In this document: positions 14,184 to 22,398 of the stretch, piece after piece
Numbering within the stretch: the first letter of the stretch is position 1
How the letters are laid out: every line of letters begins with the position of its first letter
Assembly (NCBI GenBank): GCA_963702575.1
Contig: CAVPCU010000002.1
Location: 248,001 to 312,000 of the forward strand
Direction: 5' to 3'
DNA: 64,000 nucleotides
Source: VRUE01 sp963702575
Lineage (GTDB): Bacteria; Actinomycetota; Thermoleophilia; Solirubrobacterales; 70-9
The notes under the pieces: model-generated
Seen by the model: the letters and a program-made list of their open reading frames with translations, nothing else
Database searches by the model: none
What the model was told of the DNA's origin: nothing
Translations under genes and position numbers: made by a program

Positions 14184-15215
14184 ATGAGGAAAGTCATTGC
14201 TGCGGTGGCGACGATCTCGATCGCCGCGCTGGGGATCGCTTCCCCTGCGGCGGCCTTCGAAGGCGGCGGGCGCAAGCCGAGCGAAGCGCCCACGATCAAC
14301 TGGGGCCAGCACTACACCGGCCAGCTCAACAACCGCAAGGAAGACGCGAACTACGGCGGCGGCGAGGAGGTGGCGCTCTACCGGCTCCCCCCGGTGAGCA
14401 CGCATGACCTCCTGACAGTCAACTGGCATGCGCTGCCATATGCCCATAGCAGCGATTTCCCGGTCTGCATGATCCTGATCCAGGGGATCAACGACTTCAA
14501 CTGGGGGCCGGAGTTCGGCGACACGTCGTGCGCAAGCTACTACGGCGGGCAGTACCACCTTTCGGGTAGCGGAGCCGCGCAGACGGCGATCACGATTCAG
14601 AATGCCGACTCCTCCTCGACCTACCTCGAGTTCTTCGCCAATGCCGGAGCCGACGAACTCGAGGACTTCGAAACCTACCCCTACGACTTCTCGGTCGAAG
14701 CGCCGCGTCACTTCCTGAACGTCAACCTACCGTCTTTCACCGAAGTCCCCGCGAACGGAGTGGTCCACGCGTCGGTCACCGGTGCGACTGGGCTGCCGGC
14801 GCCCGACGGCCTCGTCTACACGCTCACCGTGCGCTGGAGGGAAGGCGGGATCGCTGTCTACACGGCTCCGAGCACGGGCGGGCAGATCACCTTCCAGATG
14901 GCGCTGCCAGAATCGGCGCTAAAGAAAGGCGCCGGGTTCATCGTTTCGCGTCCGGCCGACGGCGAATACCAGGCTGTCGAAAGCCCTGCGGTCCACGGCA
15001 AGGTGACCGCACCTGTAGCTCCATCGGTCTCGCCGGCGTGCAAGACGGCGAGGGCACACGCACACGTCCTCGCCCGCCAGCTGAGGCGCCTGAAGCGCCA
15101 CGAGCGCTTCGCGCGCGGCGCGACCCGCCGCCGCCTCCACCGCCAAGCCCGCCGCGTCGGGCGCGAGTTCCGGGCTGCCAGCGAACGGGCGACGGGCGCC
15201 TGCGCGAGCGGTTGA
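14184..15215 (+). CDS. secreted protein with basic C-terminal tail
   Basis: 343 residues from ATG 14184-14186 with AGGGGG 7 nt upstream. A clear signal peptide (M-R-K-V-I-A-A-V-A-T-I-S-I-A-A-L-G with cleavage near S-P-A-A-A) is followed by a beta-rich ectodomain with a few Cys and no recognisable family. From about residue 285 the protein turns into a strongly Arg/His-rich helix (R-R-L-K-R-H-E-R-F-A-R-G) ending close to a Cys. The combination of signal peptide, beta ectodomain and basic tail is shared in general style with the giant secreted proteins further right. The next gene starts 17 bp downstream. Confidence 0.65.
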   Translation: MRKVIAAVATISIAALGIASPAAAFEGGGRKPSEAPTINWGQHYTGQLNNRKEDANYGGGEEVALYRLPPVSTHDLLTVNWHALPYAHSSDFPVCMILIQGINDFNWGPEFGDTSCASYYGGQYHLSGSGAAQTAITIQNADSSSTYLEFFANAGADELEDFETYPYDFSVEAPRHFLNVNLPSFTEVPANGVVHASVTGATGLPAPDGLVYTLTVRWREGGIAVYTAPSTGGQITFQMALPESALKKGAGFIVSRPADGEYQAVESPAVHGKVTAPVAPSVSPACKTARAHAHVLARQLRRLKRHERFARGATRRRLHRQARRVGREFRAASERATGACASG

Positions 15216-15232
15216 GACGCGCAGCGGCGGCG

Positions 15233-15712
15233 ATGACCGTAGGCGATCAACCTGGCGACCTCGAGATCGGCCGCCCGCTTGGCAGCCCACGGTGGCCTGC
15301 GCTTGCCTTGGCCGCCGCCCTGCTCCTCGCCTCGATTCTGCCGATGCCGACCCCGGCCGCAGCTCGCCGGACGGCAACCGTGATCGGCTGCTCGGCCGGC
15401 ACCTATCCGCCCTCTACTCGCTTCCTCTCGCGACCGCGGGAATGCACCGTCTACCGCGGCAACGTCGAAGCTCACTACACGCAGGTCTGGATGCAGAAGC
15501 TGCGCTGGCGGGGCTGGGGCGGCCGCGTCGCCCAGGCGCGCGGACGCTGGCACTACTGCGGGATGGGCAGCTGTCCTTCGGGACCCCTCAAGGCCCGCGC
15601 CTACCGGCCGGTGTTCGCCTGCGGTAGCTACGCCTACACGAGGCTGCGCGTCCACGTCGTCGTGCGCAACTACCGCGACTCGACCTACTGGATACACCTG
15701 CGGCCGTGCTGA
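15233..15712 (+). CDS. small secreted or membrane-anchored Cys-containing protein
   Basis: 159 residues from ATG 15233-15235. After about 20 cytoplasmic residues there is one hydrophobic stretch (A-L-A-L-A-A-A-L-L-L-A-S-I-L-P) with a possible cleavage after T-P-A-A-A. The exported part has six Cys (around I-G-C-S-A-G, E-C-T-V-Y, H-Y-C-G-M-G-S-C, F-A-C-G-S and the last residue), suggesting disulfides, and many Arg/Tyr/Trp. No family was recognised. It lies in tandem with the preceding secreted protein. Confidence 0.6.
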   Translation: MTVGDQPGDLEIGRPLGSPRWPALALAAALLLASILPMPTPAAARRTATVIGCSAGTYPPSTRFLSRPRECTVYRGNVEAHYTQVWMQKLRWRGWGGRVAQARGRWHYCGMGSCPSGPLKARAYRPVFACGSYAYTRLRVHVVVRNYRDSTYWIHLRPC

Positions 15713-15755
15713 GCATGCGGCAAATCGCGCCGCACTTCGCCCGCTCGACGTGACC

Positions 15756-15792
15756 CCCGGCCGCATCACGATCTGATTCTCCTGCGGCCGGG
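15756..15792. repeat. stem-loop 1 upstream of the Rep-like gene
   Basis: Perfect 10-bp stem CCCGGCCGCA (15756-15765) with TGCGGCCGGG (15783-15792) around a 17-nt loop containing ctgattc. Paired with stem-loop 2 as a covarying repeat. Confidence 0.75.
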
Positions 15793-15875
15793 CGATCGAG
15801 CATCGCTCACGCCAAAGGACTCACGCGCCAGGCGCACGCCCGGACGCGAAGCGAACGCAGGTCGCCAATCGGTAG

Positions 15876-15911
15876 CCCGGCCGTATCGAAACCTGATTCC
15901 TTACGGCCGGG
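15876..15911. repeat. stem-loop 2 upstream of the Rep-like gene
   Basis: Perfect 10-bp stem CCCGGCCGTA (15876-15885) with TACGGCCGGG (15902-15911) around a 16-nt loop with the same ctgattc core. Against stem-loop 1 the C-G pair has become T-A on both arms: a compensatory change. Confidence 0.75.
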
Positions 15912-15948
15912 CGGCAAGCTCCACCAACCTCTCAAGGTCGACCCCGCA

Positions 15949-15984
15949 GCCGCATGCGCGGACGCGAAGCGGAGCACATGCGGC
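15949..15984. repeat. stem-loop 3 upstream of the Rep-like gene
   Basis: Perfect 8-bp stem GCCGCATG (15949-15956) with CATGCGGC (15977-15984). Its loop contains cggacgcgaagcg, also present at 15841-15853 between stem-loops 1 and 2. Could belong to an origin-like or regulatory array. Confidence 0.55.
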
Positions 15985-16034
15985 CTTATGCACAGAAGGG
16001 GGGCGAACTTTCCCCGCCCAGCTCTCACCCGGGG

Positions 16035-17246
16035 ATGGCCCTGCGACCACCTGAGGACTTCACGCCCGCCGCCGGCGGGCGCGCCGACCCGAGCGAGGCC
16101 GAGCTGCTCGCGCTTTGGCGCCGCCACGAGGCCGCCCGCGCCGAGCGCGAGCGCCTCTCCCGCTGGCGCCGCGCCCAGGAGCTGCTCCGTCGCGACCCCG
16201 GCGGCGAGCTGCGCGGCGTCGAGCGCCTTCCCGCCGAGCTGCGCGCTCCCGACGCCCTCGGGCCGCGCGCCCGCGCCGCGCTGCGGCCGGTCCCACACGC
16301 GGGCCGCGTGCTCGCCGCCGGAGTCGACACCTGGTCGCCCTGCTGGTACGCCGAGCCCGGCTCGCCGGCGGCCCGCGCGATCTCCGCCCTGGCGACTTGC
16401 CAGAGCGGCCGCGCCTGCCTGCTTCCCGAGCCGCTCGCCGGCCACCGTGTCGGCTGGTTCCCCGAGCCCCGGCTCCTCTTCGCCGAGGGCCGCCCGGGCG
16501 GGGAGGAACTGCTGCCGGCCGCCGCGCTCGCCGTTGCGCTGAGCCGTCTCTGCGCCTCCTTCGCCGACCTCGGCATCCCCCTCGCCGCCGCCCGCTGCGC
16601 CGGCCTGCGCCGCCTCGACCTCGCCGCCGACCTGCGCACCGACTCAGGGGTCGAGGGCCTTGCGCTGCTCGAGTGCATCGCCGCCGCCTCCTTCGGCGCC
16701 GGCAAGCTCGCCGCCTACCGCGCCGAGCGCCGCACCGAGAGCGTCCTTATAAAGAGCCGCGCCGGGCGCACCCTCGCCCGCGTCTACGACAAAGGCGCCC
16801 AGCGCGCCGCGCTGCCCCAGGGGCGCTGGCTGCGCTTCGAGGCGCAGTGGCGCTTCCCCCGCGCCGAGCGCCCCGCCCCCGGGCGGCTCGACGCGGCGGA
16901 GCTGCGCGCCCGCTTCGCCCGCCGCTTCGAGCCGCTCTGGCAGGCGGCGGGCGGCCTGCGGCTCGCCGCGCCGACCCTGCTCGCCGAGCGGATCGGCGAA
17001 GCGGTCGCCGACGGCCGCCTCGCCCCCTCGCGCGCCCGCACCCTCGCCGGCTACCTGCTGCTCGGCGCCGCCGGCGTCCCCCAGGGCGCCCGCCGCACCA
17101 CCTCAGAGCTCGAGCGCGAGTGCCGCGAACTCGGCCTCAGCGCCTCCCTCGCCGCCGAGACCGACCGCCGCGTCGACGTCGCCACCGTCCTCGATGAGTG
17201 CCTCGACCCCGCCGTGTGGGGAGCTGGGCAGAGCTTGAGCGCTTAG
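16035..17246 (+). CDS. replication-initiator-like protein (phage/plasmid Rep type), tentative
   Basis: 403 residues from ATG 16035-16037; the frame stays open upstream to 15954, inside stem-loop 3, so the start is uncertain. The central part has G-L-R-R-L-D-L-A-A-D-L-R (about 190-200), then L-I-K-S-R-A-G-R-T-L-A-R-V-Y-D-K-G (about 238-254) and W-L-R-F-E-A-Q-W-R-F. Together these recall filamentous-phage gene II/X-like and rolling-circle initiator proteins, where an 'R-h-D-h-x-x-D' strand and a Y-D-K signature occur. The similarity is by eye and the assignment is weak. No other phage or plasmid replication gene is near. The composition is very Ala/Arg-rich. The repeated stem-loops directly upstream could be its origin, which would make this an integrated plasmid-like remnant. 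Confidence 0.4.
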   Translation: MALRPPEDFTPAAGGRADPSEAELLALWRRHEAARAERERLSRWRRAQELLRRDPGGELRGVERLPAELRAPDALGPRARAALRPVPHAGRVLAAGVDTWSPCWYAEPGSPAARAISALATCQSGRACLLPEPLAGHRVGWFPEPRLLFAEGRPGGEELLPAAALAVALSRLCASFADLGIPLAAARCAGLRRLDLAADLRTDSGVEGLALLECIAAASFGAGKLAAYRAERRTESVLIKSRAGRTLARVYDKGAQRAALPQGRWLRFEAQWRFPRAERPAPGRLDAAELRARFARRFEPLWQAAGGLRLAAPTLLAERIGEAVADGRLAPSRARTLAGYLLLGAAGVPQGARRTTSELERECRELGLSASLAAETDRRVDVATVLDECLDPAVWGAGQSLSA

Positions 17247-17354
17247 CCCGATTCTCGACGAATGGACGAGAAGCTTAGTCGCAACCATGCCGCCGCTCCG
17301 CTGTTCCAACCCCCACATAGCGCCCGGTCGCAGATTTCTCACCGCAGGGGGTAT

Positions 17355-17423
17355 CGGTTCGCGCCGCACACCCGTCACAGAGGTGAGAGGGGCTGAACGG
17401 TCAGCCCCGGAGCCCGCGAACCG
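17355..17423 (+). promoter_or_regulatory. structured leader (three-way junction) of the first FN3-type gene
   Basis: An outer 9-bp helix CGGTTCGCG (17355-17363) with CGCGAACCG (17415-17423) encloses a small hairpin TCAC-agag-GTGA (17375-17386) and a perfect 8-bp hairpin GGGGCTGA-acgg-TCAGCCCC (17389-17408). It ends 27 nt before the ATG at 17450, just ahead of the ribosome site AAGGGAGAG. This looks like a riboswitch or cis-regulatory RNA; it matches no class that I know. Confidence 0.5.
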
Positions 17424-17449
17424 GGCGCAACAGAACAAGGGAGAGCGGT

Positions 17450-19894
17450 ATGTCATCTCGATCGAGCGGATCGGCCCGCCGGCCGGTCGCGGTAGCCCTA
17501 TGCCTGATGTTGATCGCGACCGCGATGGCGGTGGCCTTCGCCGCCACCGCCCACGCCTACTCCGCCTACAAGATGGTCCTCTGCGCGGCCGGCAACGGCT
17601 CGGCAAACCTCTCGGTGGCGACCAACACCCAGAGCGCCGGCCACCCGACCGGGATCTTCGACCTGGCCAGCAACTGCGCCGGCCCGCTCCCCGACCCCGC
17701 CGGGGACAACGGCTACCTGCGGATCGCCGAGCACGAACCCTCGGGCAACGCCGGCTACCAGGCCTACGCCTCGATCTCCTGGACCGTGCCGCCGATGGTC
17801 GTGATCCTCGCCGGCGGCGGCTACACGCGCGAGCCCAATTCCTTCAACGACGGCTGGCGCGGGCGCTTTTGGGCCGAAGACTTCGGCGGCGGCACCAACA
17901 ACATCCTCATGCAGGGCACCAACACGCCCAACTCGGGGATCGAATGGGGCCCGACCTCGACCTTCGCCTCCCACCTCTGGCCCTTCGGGGGCTACGGCTG
18001 GTACCGCCGCTTCGTCTTCGAGATGACCTGCTTTCGCCAGGCCGGCTGCGACCGCTCCAACTACAACGCCGTCGACGCCAACACGATCGTCCTCACCCTT
18101 GCCGACGTGCAGCCCTCCCACGTCTGGCTGACCAACACCGGCGCGCCCCTCCTCTCGGGCCAGTGGGTGCGGGGCAATCAGACCGCCACCTACGCCTGGA
18201 CCGAGGAAGGCTCGGGCATCCGCTTCGAGCGGGTCTGGATCGACAACGCCCAGCGCTTCGCCATCGACCACCAGGCGACCGGCGAATGCAATACCGGTTG
18301 GTCCCCGGCCAACGGCGAGTTCGCCCGCGACTTCCAGCCCTGCGCCACGGGGACGAACATCGGCCGCGCCTACAGCTTCGACACCGCCTCGCTCGCCGAC
18401 GGCGCCCACACCCTGCGAGCCTGCACCCAGGACTACGCCGAGTACGTGGGGCTGAACGGCACTGGCGCGGAAAACTGCGACAGCCGCACGATCCGCGTCG
18501 ACAACACCCCACCGGGGGCGCCCTCGGGCCTCGAAGTCACCAGCGCCAACCCTGCCCGCTACCTGCCGAGCGTCGGCGCCCACTGGCAGCTGCCGCCCAA
18601 CCAGGGCTCCCCGATCGCCAAGGTCCACTACGACGTCGTCGACTCGACCGGCAAGGAGGTCGAGCCCGAGAAGACCGTCTCGGCCACCGAACCGACGGCG
18701 CTGAAGGAAGTCCAGGCGCCGAGCGAAGCGGGCAACTACCGGCTGCGCGTCTGGCTCGAGGACGAAGTGGGCTTCGAGGGGCCGCCCGCCACGGTGCCGA
18801 TCCCCCGCGACACCACGCCCCCGGCGGCGCCGCAGGACCTCGCGGTCACCGCGCCCGCCACGCCGCGCTCGGCCGACGGCTTCGACCTGCGCTGGCGCGA
18901 CGTGGCCGACAACGGCTCGCCGATCGCCGCCGCCCGCTACCAGGTGCTCGACTCCTCGGGCAAGGTCGTCGTGCCGACCCAGACGGTGAAGGGCGAAGCC
19001 GTGCAGTCGCTCGCCGGGCTCGAAGCCCCGGGGGCCGCCGGCCGCTACACCGTGCGCCTGTGGCTCGAAGACGCCGAGGGCAACGCCGGCGCCCCGGCGA
19101 GCGCCCCGCTGGCCTACGAATGCGCTCGCTCCGCCGCCGAGGGCGGCACCTCGATCAACGCCGGCCTCGGCGAAGACAACACCGCCGAACAGGTCGTCCA
19201 GCAGGGCCAGGGCTCGACCCTGCAGGGGAAGGTCTGGGGCCCCGGCGGGGCTGTCTCCGGCGCCACGGTCTGCGTCTTTGACCGCGTGCTCACCGACCAG
19301 CCGCGCGAGTTCCTCGGCCTGGCGATGAGCGGCCCCGACGGCGCCTACCGCTTCCCGCTCCCCGCCGGCCCCTCGCGCGAGCTGACCGCGCTCTACCGCT
19401 CGGGCGCCCGCGAAGCGAGCGCGCGCGCGAGCATCCAGACCGTCGTCCACCCGACCCTGCGCGCCACCAGCCCGATCCTCCACAACGGCGAAGTCGCCCA
19501 CCTCGAAGGTGAGCTCCCCGGCCCCCACAACGACGGCGTCGTGGTCGTCGTCCAGGTCCGCCAGGGCGGCGGCTGGCTCGCCTTCCGCCGCTACACCACC
19601 CGCGGCGGCGGCCATTTCGAGGCCGAATACCGCTTCCGCCGCACCACCCGCCCGACCGAGTACGAGATGCGCGCCCAGGTGCGCGAAGCGGTCGGCTACC
19701 CCTACCTGCAGGGCGAATCGGACCCGCTCACCCTGCGGGTCGTGCCGGGCAAGGCCAGGCCGCACCGCCGCCGCTGCGCCGCGCGCAAGCCGTCCCGCGC
19801 GCACGGCGGCAGGGCTCGCTGCGCGCGGAGGCCCGGTGGCCGCGGGCACCCCTCGCCGGGGAAGCGCCCGGCGGCGAGCGGGAGCTCCCGCTGA
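17450..19894 (+). CDS. large secreted protein with FN3-like domains and C-x14-C basic tail
   Basis: 814 residues from ATG 17450-17452 behind AAGGGAGAG. Signal peptide about 1-36 (cleavage near A-T-A-H-A). An N-terminal globular domain of about 330 residues with several Cys has no known family. Two FN3/Ig-like repeats follow (about 365-450 and 455-555; each with G-S-P-I-A-x-x-x-Y-x-V-x-D-S and L-R-V-W-L-E-D). Then comes a carboxypeptidase-regulatory-like beta domain (G-K-V-W-G-P-G-G-A-V-S-G-A-T-V) and a C-terminal sandwich with V-V-V-V-V-Q-V-R-Q-G-G-G-W. The tail is Arg-rich with two Cys exactly 14 residues apart. The next gene is a paralogue in tandem. It is exported and probably retained on the cell wall; the ligand is unknown. 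Confidence 0.72.
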   Translation: MSSRSSGSARRPVAVALCLMLIATAMAVAFAATAHAYSAYKMVLCAAGNGSANLSVATNTQSAGHPTGIFDLASNCAGPLPDPAGDNGYLRIAEHEPSGNAGYQAYASISWTVPPMVVILAGGGYTREPNSFNDGWRGRFWAEDFGGGTNNILMQGTNTPNSGIEWGPTSTFASHLWPFGGYGWYRRFVFEMTCFRQAGCDRSNYNAVDANTIVLTLADVQPSHVWLTNTGAPLLSGQWVRGNQTATYAWTEEGSGIRFERVWIDNAQRFAIDHQATGECNTGWSPANGEFARDFQPCATGTNIGRAYSFDTASLADGAHTLRACTQDYAEYVGLNGTGAENCDSRTIRVDNTPPGAPSGLEVTSANPARYLPSVGAHWQLPPNQGSPIAKVHYDVVDSTGKEVEPEKTVSATEPTALKEVQAPSEAGNYRLRVWLEDEVGFEGPPATVPIPRDTTPPAAPQDLAVTAPATPRSADGFDLRWRDVADNGSPIAAARYQVLDSSGKVVVPTQTVKGEAVQSLAGLEAPGAAGRYTVRLWLEDAEGNAGAPASAPLAYECARSAAEGGTSINAGLGEDNTAEQVVQQGQGSTLQGKVWGPGGAVSGATVCVFDRVLTDQPREFLGLAMSGPDGAYRFPLPAGPSRELTALYRSGAREASARASIQTVVHPTLRATSPILHNGEVAHLEGELPGPHNDGVVVVVQVRQGGGWLAFRRYTTRGGGHFEAEYRFRRTTRPTEYEMRAQVREAVGYPYLQGESDPLTLRVVPGKARPHRRRCAARKPSRAHGGRARCARRPGGRGHPSPGKRPAASGSSR
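19433..19755 (+). repeat. direct repeat copy 1 (3' part of the first FN3-type gene)
   Basis: About 323 bp, nearly identical to 21949-22271 (offset 2516 bp), while the remainder of the two genes is clearly diverged. This suggests gene conversion of the C-terminal domain. Confidence 0.8.
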
Positions 19895-19998
19895 TGCGCC
19901 GCTCGCGATTCGGCCTGCGACTCCGCCCCGGGCAGCGAGGCCGGCCACCGGCTTCGCCCGGCGCCCGACGTGAAGAGACGACAGAGGAGGAGAGCGGC

Positions 19999-22398
19999 AT
20001 GTCACCCAGATCGAGCCACCCGGTCAACCGGCGGGTGCTGACTTCCCTATGCCTTTTGGCGCTCACCCTCGTGGTCGCGGTTCTCGCCGCCGCCACCGCC
20101 CACGCGGCCGAATACAAGATGGTCAACTGCGCCGCGATCAGCGGCGCCCCGCCCTACAGCCTCGAAGCCAACACCGGCATCTTCACCTTCGAAAACGACT
20201 GCGTCGACCAGGGCGGCGACCCTCCCGGCGACAAGTCCTTCCTGCGGATCTCCGAGCACGAACCCGGCGGCAACGCCGCCTACGGCGCCTATCAGAGCGT
20301 CAACTTCGAGACGCCCTGGGGGATCAACTTCCGCTCCGCCGGCGGCTACCTGCGCGAGCCCAACGCCTTCAACGACGGCTGGCAGGCGCGCTTCGGCTTC
20401 AACTACATGAACGGCTCCCCGCAGCTGCAGCTCGTCCAGGGCGCCCACCTGGAGGGCACCGCGCCGGGCTACTGGGGGACGACCCAGATCTTCGGCTCCT
20501 ACCTCTGGCCCTGGTCCTACCCGATCGACTTCTACCGCTGGACCTTCCAGATGATCTGCGCCGCCCCCTCGGGCTGCGACCGCTCCAACTACAACGCCGT
20601 CGACCTCAACGGCATCGTCTTCACCCTGCGCGACTGGGAAGACGCCAAGGTCGAATGGACCAACACCGGCTCGGACCTGCTCTCGGGCCGCTGGGTCAAA
20701 GGCGCCCAGAACGTCTCCTGGCAGTCCTCCGATCAGGGCTCGGGCCTGCGGATGGAGCGCCTGTTCCTCGACGGCGCCGAATCCTGGCACAACGACCACG
20801 GCCCCGAATGCGACACCTCCTCCGACCAGACCAACGGCACCTACGCCCGCGTCTTCCAGCCCTGCCCGACCGGCGGCCCCTTCGGGCGCTCCTACGACCT
20901 CGACACCGCGAGCCTCGCCGACGGCGAGCACCACATCAAGGCCTGCGCCCGGGACTTCGCCCAGTGGCAGGGCCTGAACAACACCGGGGGAGAATCGTGC
21001 ACCGAACGCGCGATCCGCACCGACAACCACGCCCCCGGCCAGCCCGCCGCGCTGGCGGTCCGCAGCGCCAACCCAAACCGCTATCAGGACCACTTCGGCG
21101 CCACCTTCTCGCTGCCGCCGGACTCCGGCAGCCCGATCGCCAAGGCCCACTACGACGTCGTCGACGAAGCCGGCAACCCGGTGATGCCCGAAAAGACCCT
21201 CGCCTCCACCAACCCGACCGAACTCAAGGACGTCGAAGGCCCCGCCCGGCCCGGCGCCTACCGCCTCAAGCTCTGGCTCGAAGACGAAGTCGGCTTCCAG
21301 GGCCCCGCGGCCGAAGTGGCGATCCCCCACGACGCCACCCCGCCGGCGGCGCCGCAGGCCCTCCAGGTCGCCTCGCCCGAGGTCCCGCGCTCGGCCGAAG
21401 GCTTCGACCTGCGCTGGCGCGACATCGCCGACGCCGGCTCGCCGATCGACGCCGCCCACTACCAGGTGCTCGACTCCGCGGGCAAGGTCGTCGTCCCGAC
21501 CCAGACCGTCAAGGGGCAGGGCGTCGAGGGCGTCGAAGACCTCGAAACGCCGAGCCAGGCCGGCGCCTACACCCTGAAGCTCTGGCTCGAAGACGAAGAG
21601 GGCAACCAGGGCGCCCCGATCACCGCGCCCCTGAGCTATGAATGCGTGCGCTCGCCGGTCGGCGGCGCCCAGCTCGACGCCGGCTTCGGCGGCCCGCTCG
21701 CCGAGACGGTCCAGCAGGGCCAGGGCGCGACGCTGACCGGCGCCCTGCGCAGCGCCTCCGGCGCTCCGGTCGCGGGCGCCCCACTCTGCATCTTCGGCCG
21801 GGTGAGTACCGACCCTGGGCGCGAATTCCTCGGCGTCGCCTACACCGATCTGGCCGGCAACTACCGCTTCGCGATCGGCGCCGGCCCCTCGCGCGAAGTC
21901 GAGGCCGCCTACCGGCCGGGCCAGCGGCGCCTGCGCGCCGCCGCGACGATCCAGACCGTCGTCCACCCGACCCTGCGGGCCACCAGCACCGTGGTCCACA
22001 ACGGCGAAGTCGCCCACCTCGAAGGCGGGCTCCCCGGCCCCCACAACGACGGCGTGGTGGTCGTCGTCCAGGTCCGCCAGGGCGGCGGCTGGCTCGCCTT
22101 CCGCCGCTACACCACCCGCGGCGGCGGGCGCTTCGAGGCCGAATACCGCTTCCGCCGCACGACCCGACCGACCGAGTACGAGATGCGCGCCCAGGTGCGC
22201 GAAGCGGTCGGCTACCCCTACCTGCAGGGCGAATCGGACCCGATCACCCTGCGGGTCGTGCCGGGCAAGGCGAAGCACACGGCGGGCCCTCGGCGCTGTC
22301 CCCCAAGGAGGCGCCGGGCCGGGCGCCGGGGCAAGACGCGCTGCCCCGCCAAGCCCCGCCGGCCCGCGCAGGCCGGGCGGCGCGGCGGCCGTCGCTGA
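19999..22398 (+). CDS. large secreted protein, tandem paralogue with FN3-like domains and C-x14-C tail
   Basis: 799 residues from ATG 19999-20001, with GAGGAGGAGAG upstream; an in-frame extension to 19894 would put 35 extra residues before the signal peptide. Signal peptide about 1-37 (A-T-A-H-A-A). Layout matches the preceding gene: N-terminal domain with R-E-P-N-A-F-N-D-G-W and C-D-R-S-N-Y-N-A-V-D, two FN3-like repeats, a regulatory-like beta domain, the conserved C-terminal sandwich, and a basic tail with two Cys 14 residues apart (C-P-P ... G-K-T-R-C). Glu codons are mostly GAA. Its stop overlaps the next ATG by one base. Confidence 0.72.
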   Translation: MSPRSSHPVNRRVLTSLCLLALTLVVAVLAAATAHAAEYKMVNCAAISGAPPYSLEANTGIFTFENDCVDQGGDPPGDKSFLRISEHEPGGNAAYGAYQSVNFETPWGINFRSAGGYLREPNAFNDGWQARFGFNYMNGSPQLQLVQGAHLEGTAPGYWGTTQIFGSYLWPWSYPIDFYRWTFQMICAAPSGCDRSNYNAVDLNGIVFTLRDWEDAKVEWTNTGSDLLSGRWVKGAQNVSWQSSDQGSGLRMERLFLDGAESWHNDHGPECDTSSDQTNGTYARVFQPCPTGGPFGRSYDLDTASLADGEHHIKACARDFAQWQGLNNTGGESCTERAIRTDNHAPGQPAALAVRSANPNRYQDHFGATFSLPPDSGSPIAKAHYDVVDEAGNPVMPEKTLASTNPTELKDVEGPARPGAYRLKLWLEDEVGFQGPAAEVAIPHDATPPAAPQALQVASPEVPRSAEGFDLRWRDIADAGSPIDAAHYQVLDSAGKVVVPTQTVKGQGVEGVEDLETPSQAGAYTLKLWLEDEEGNQGAPITAPLSYECVRSPVGGAQLDAGFGGPLAETVQQGQGATLTGALRSASGAPVAGAPLCIFGRVSTDPGREFLGVAYTDLAGNYRFAIGAGPSREVEAAYRPGQRRLRAAATIQTVVHPTLRATSTVVHNGEVAHLEGGLPGPHNDGVVVVVQVRQGGGWLAFRRYTTRGGGRFEAEYRFRRTTRPTEYEMRAQVREAVGYPYLQGESDPITLRVVPGKAKHTAGPRRCPPRRRRAGRRGKTRCPAKPRRPAQAGRRGGRR
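21949..22271 (+). repeat. direct repeat copy 2 (3' part of the second FN3-type gene)
   Basis: Counterpart of 19433-19755, with only scattered mismatches, mostly at the 5' side and near the start of the sandwich domain. Confidence 0.8.

Noticed and set aside
17355..17423. c-di-AMP (ydaO-type) riboswitch for the structured leader
   Set aside because: A short 'acccgtca' piece resembles it, but the other conserved blocks of that class are missing.
17498..20005. 835-codon open frame on the minus strand opposite the first FN3-type gene, and similar long antisense frames at 20047-22278, 48925-51228 and 61831-63828
   Set aside because: High-GC coding DNA commonly leaves the antisense frame open. 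These frames are Gly/Ala/Asp/Val-rich without motifs or signal peptides, and the plus-strand proteins are clearly real and repeated.
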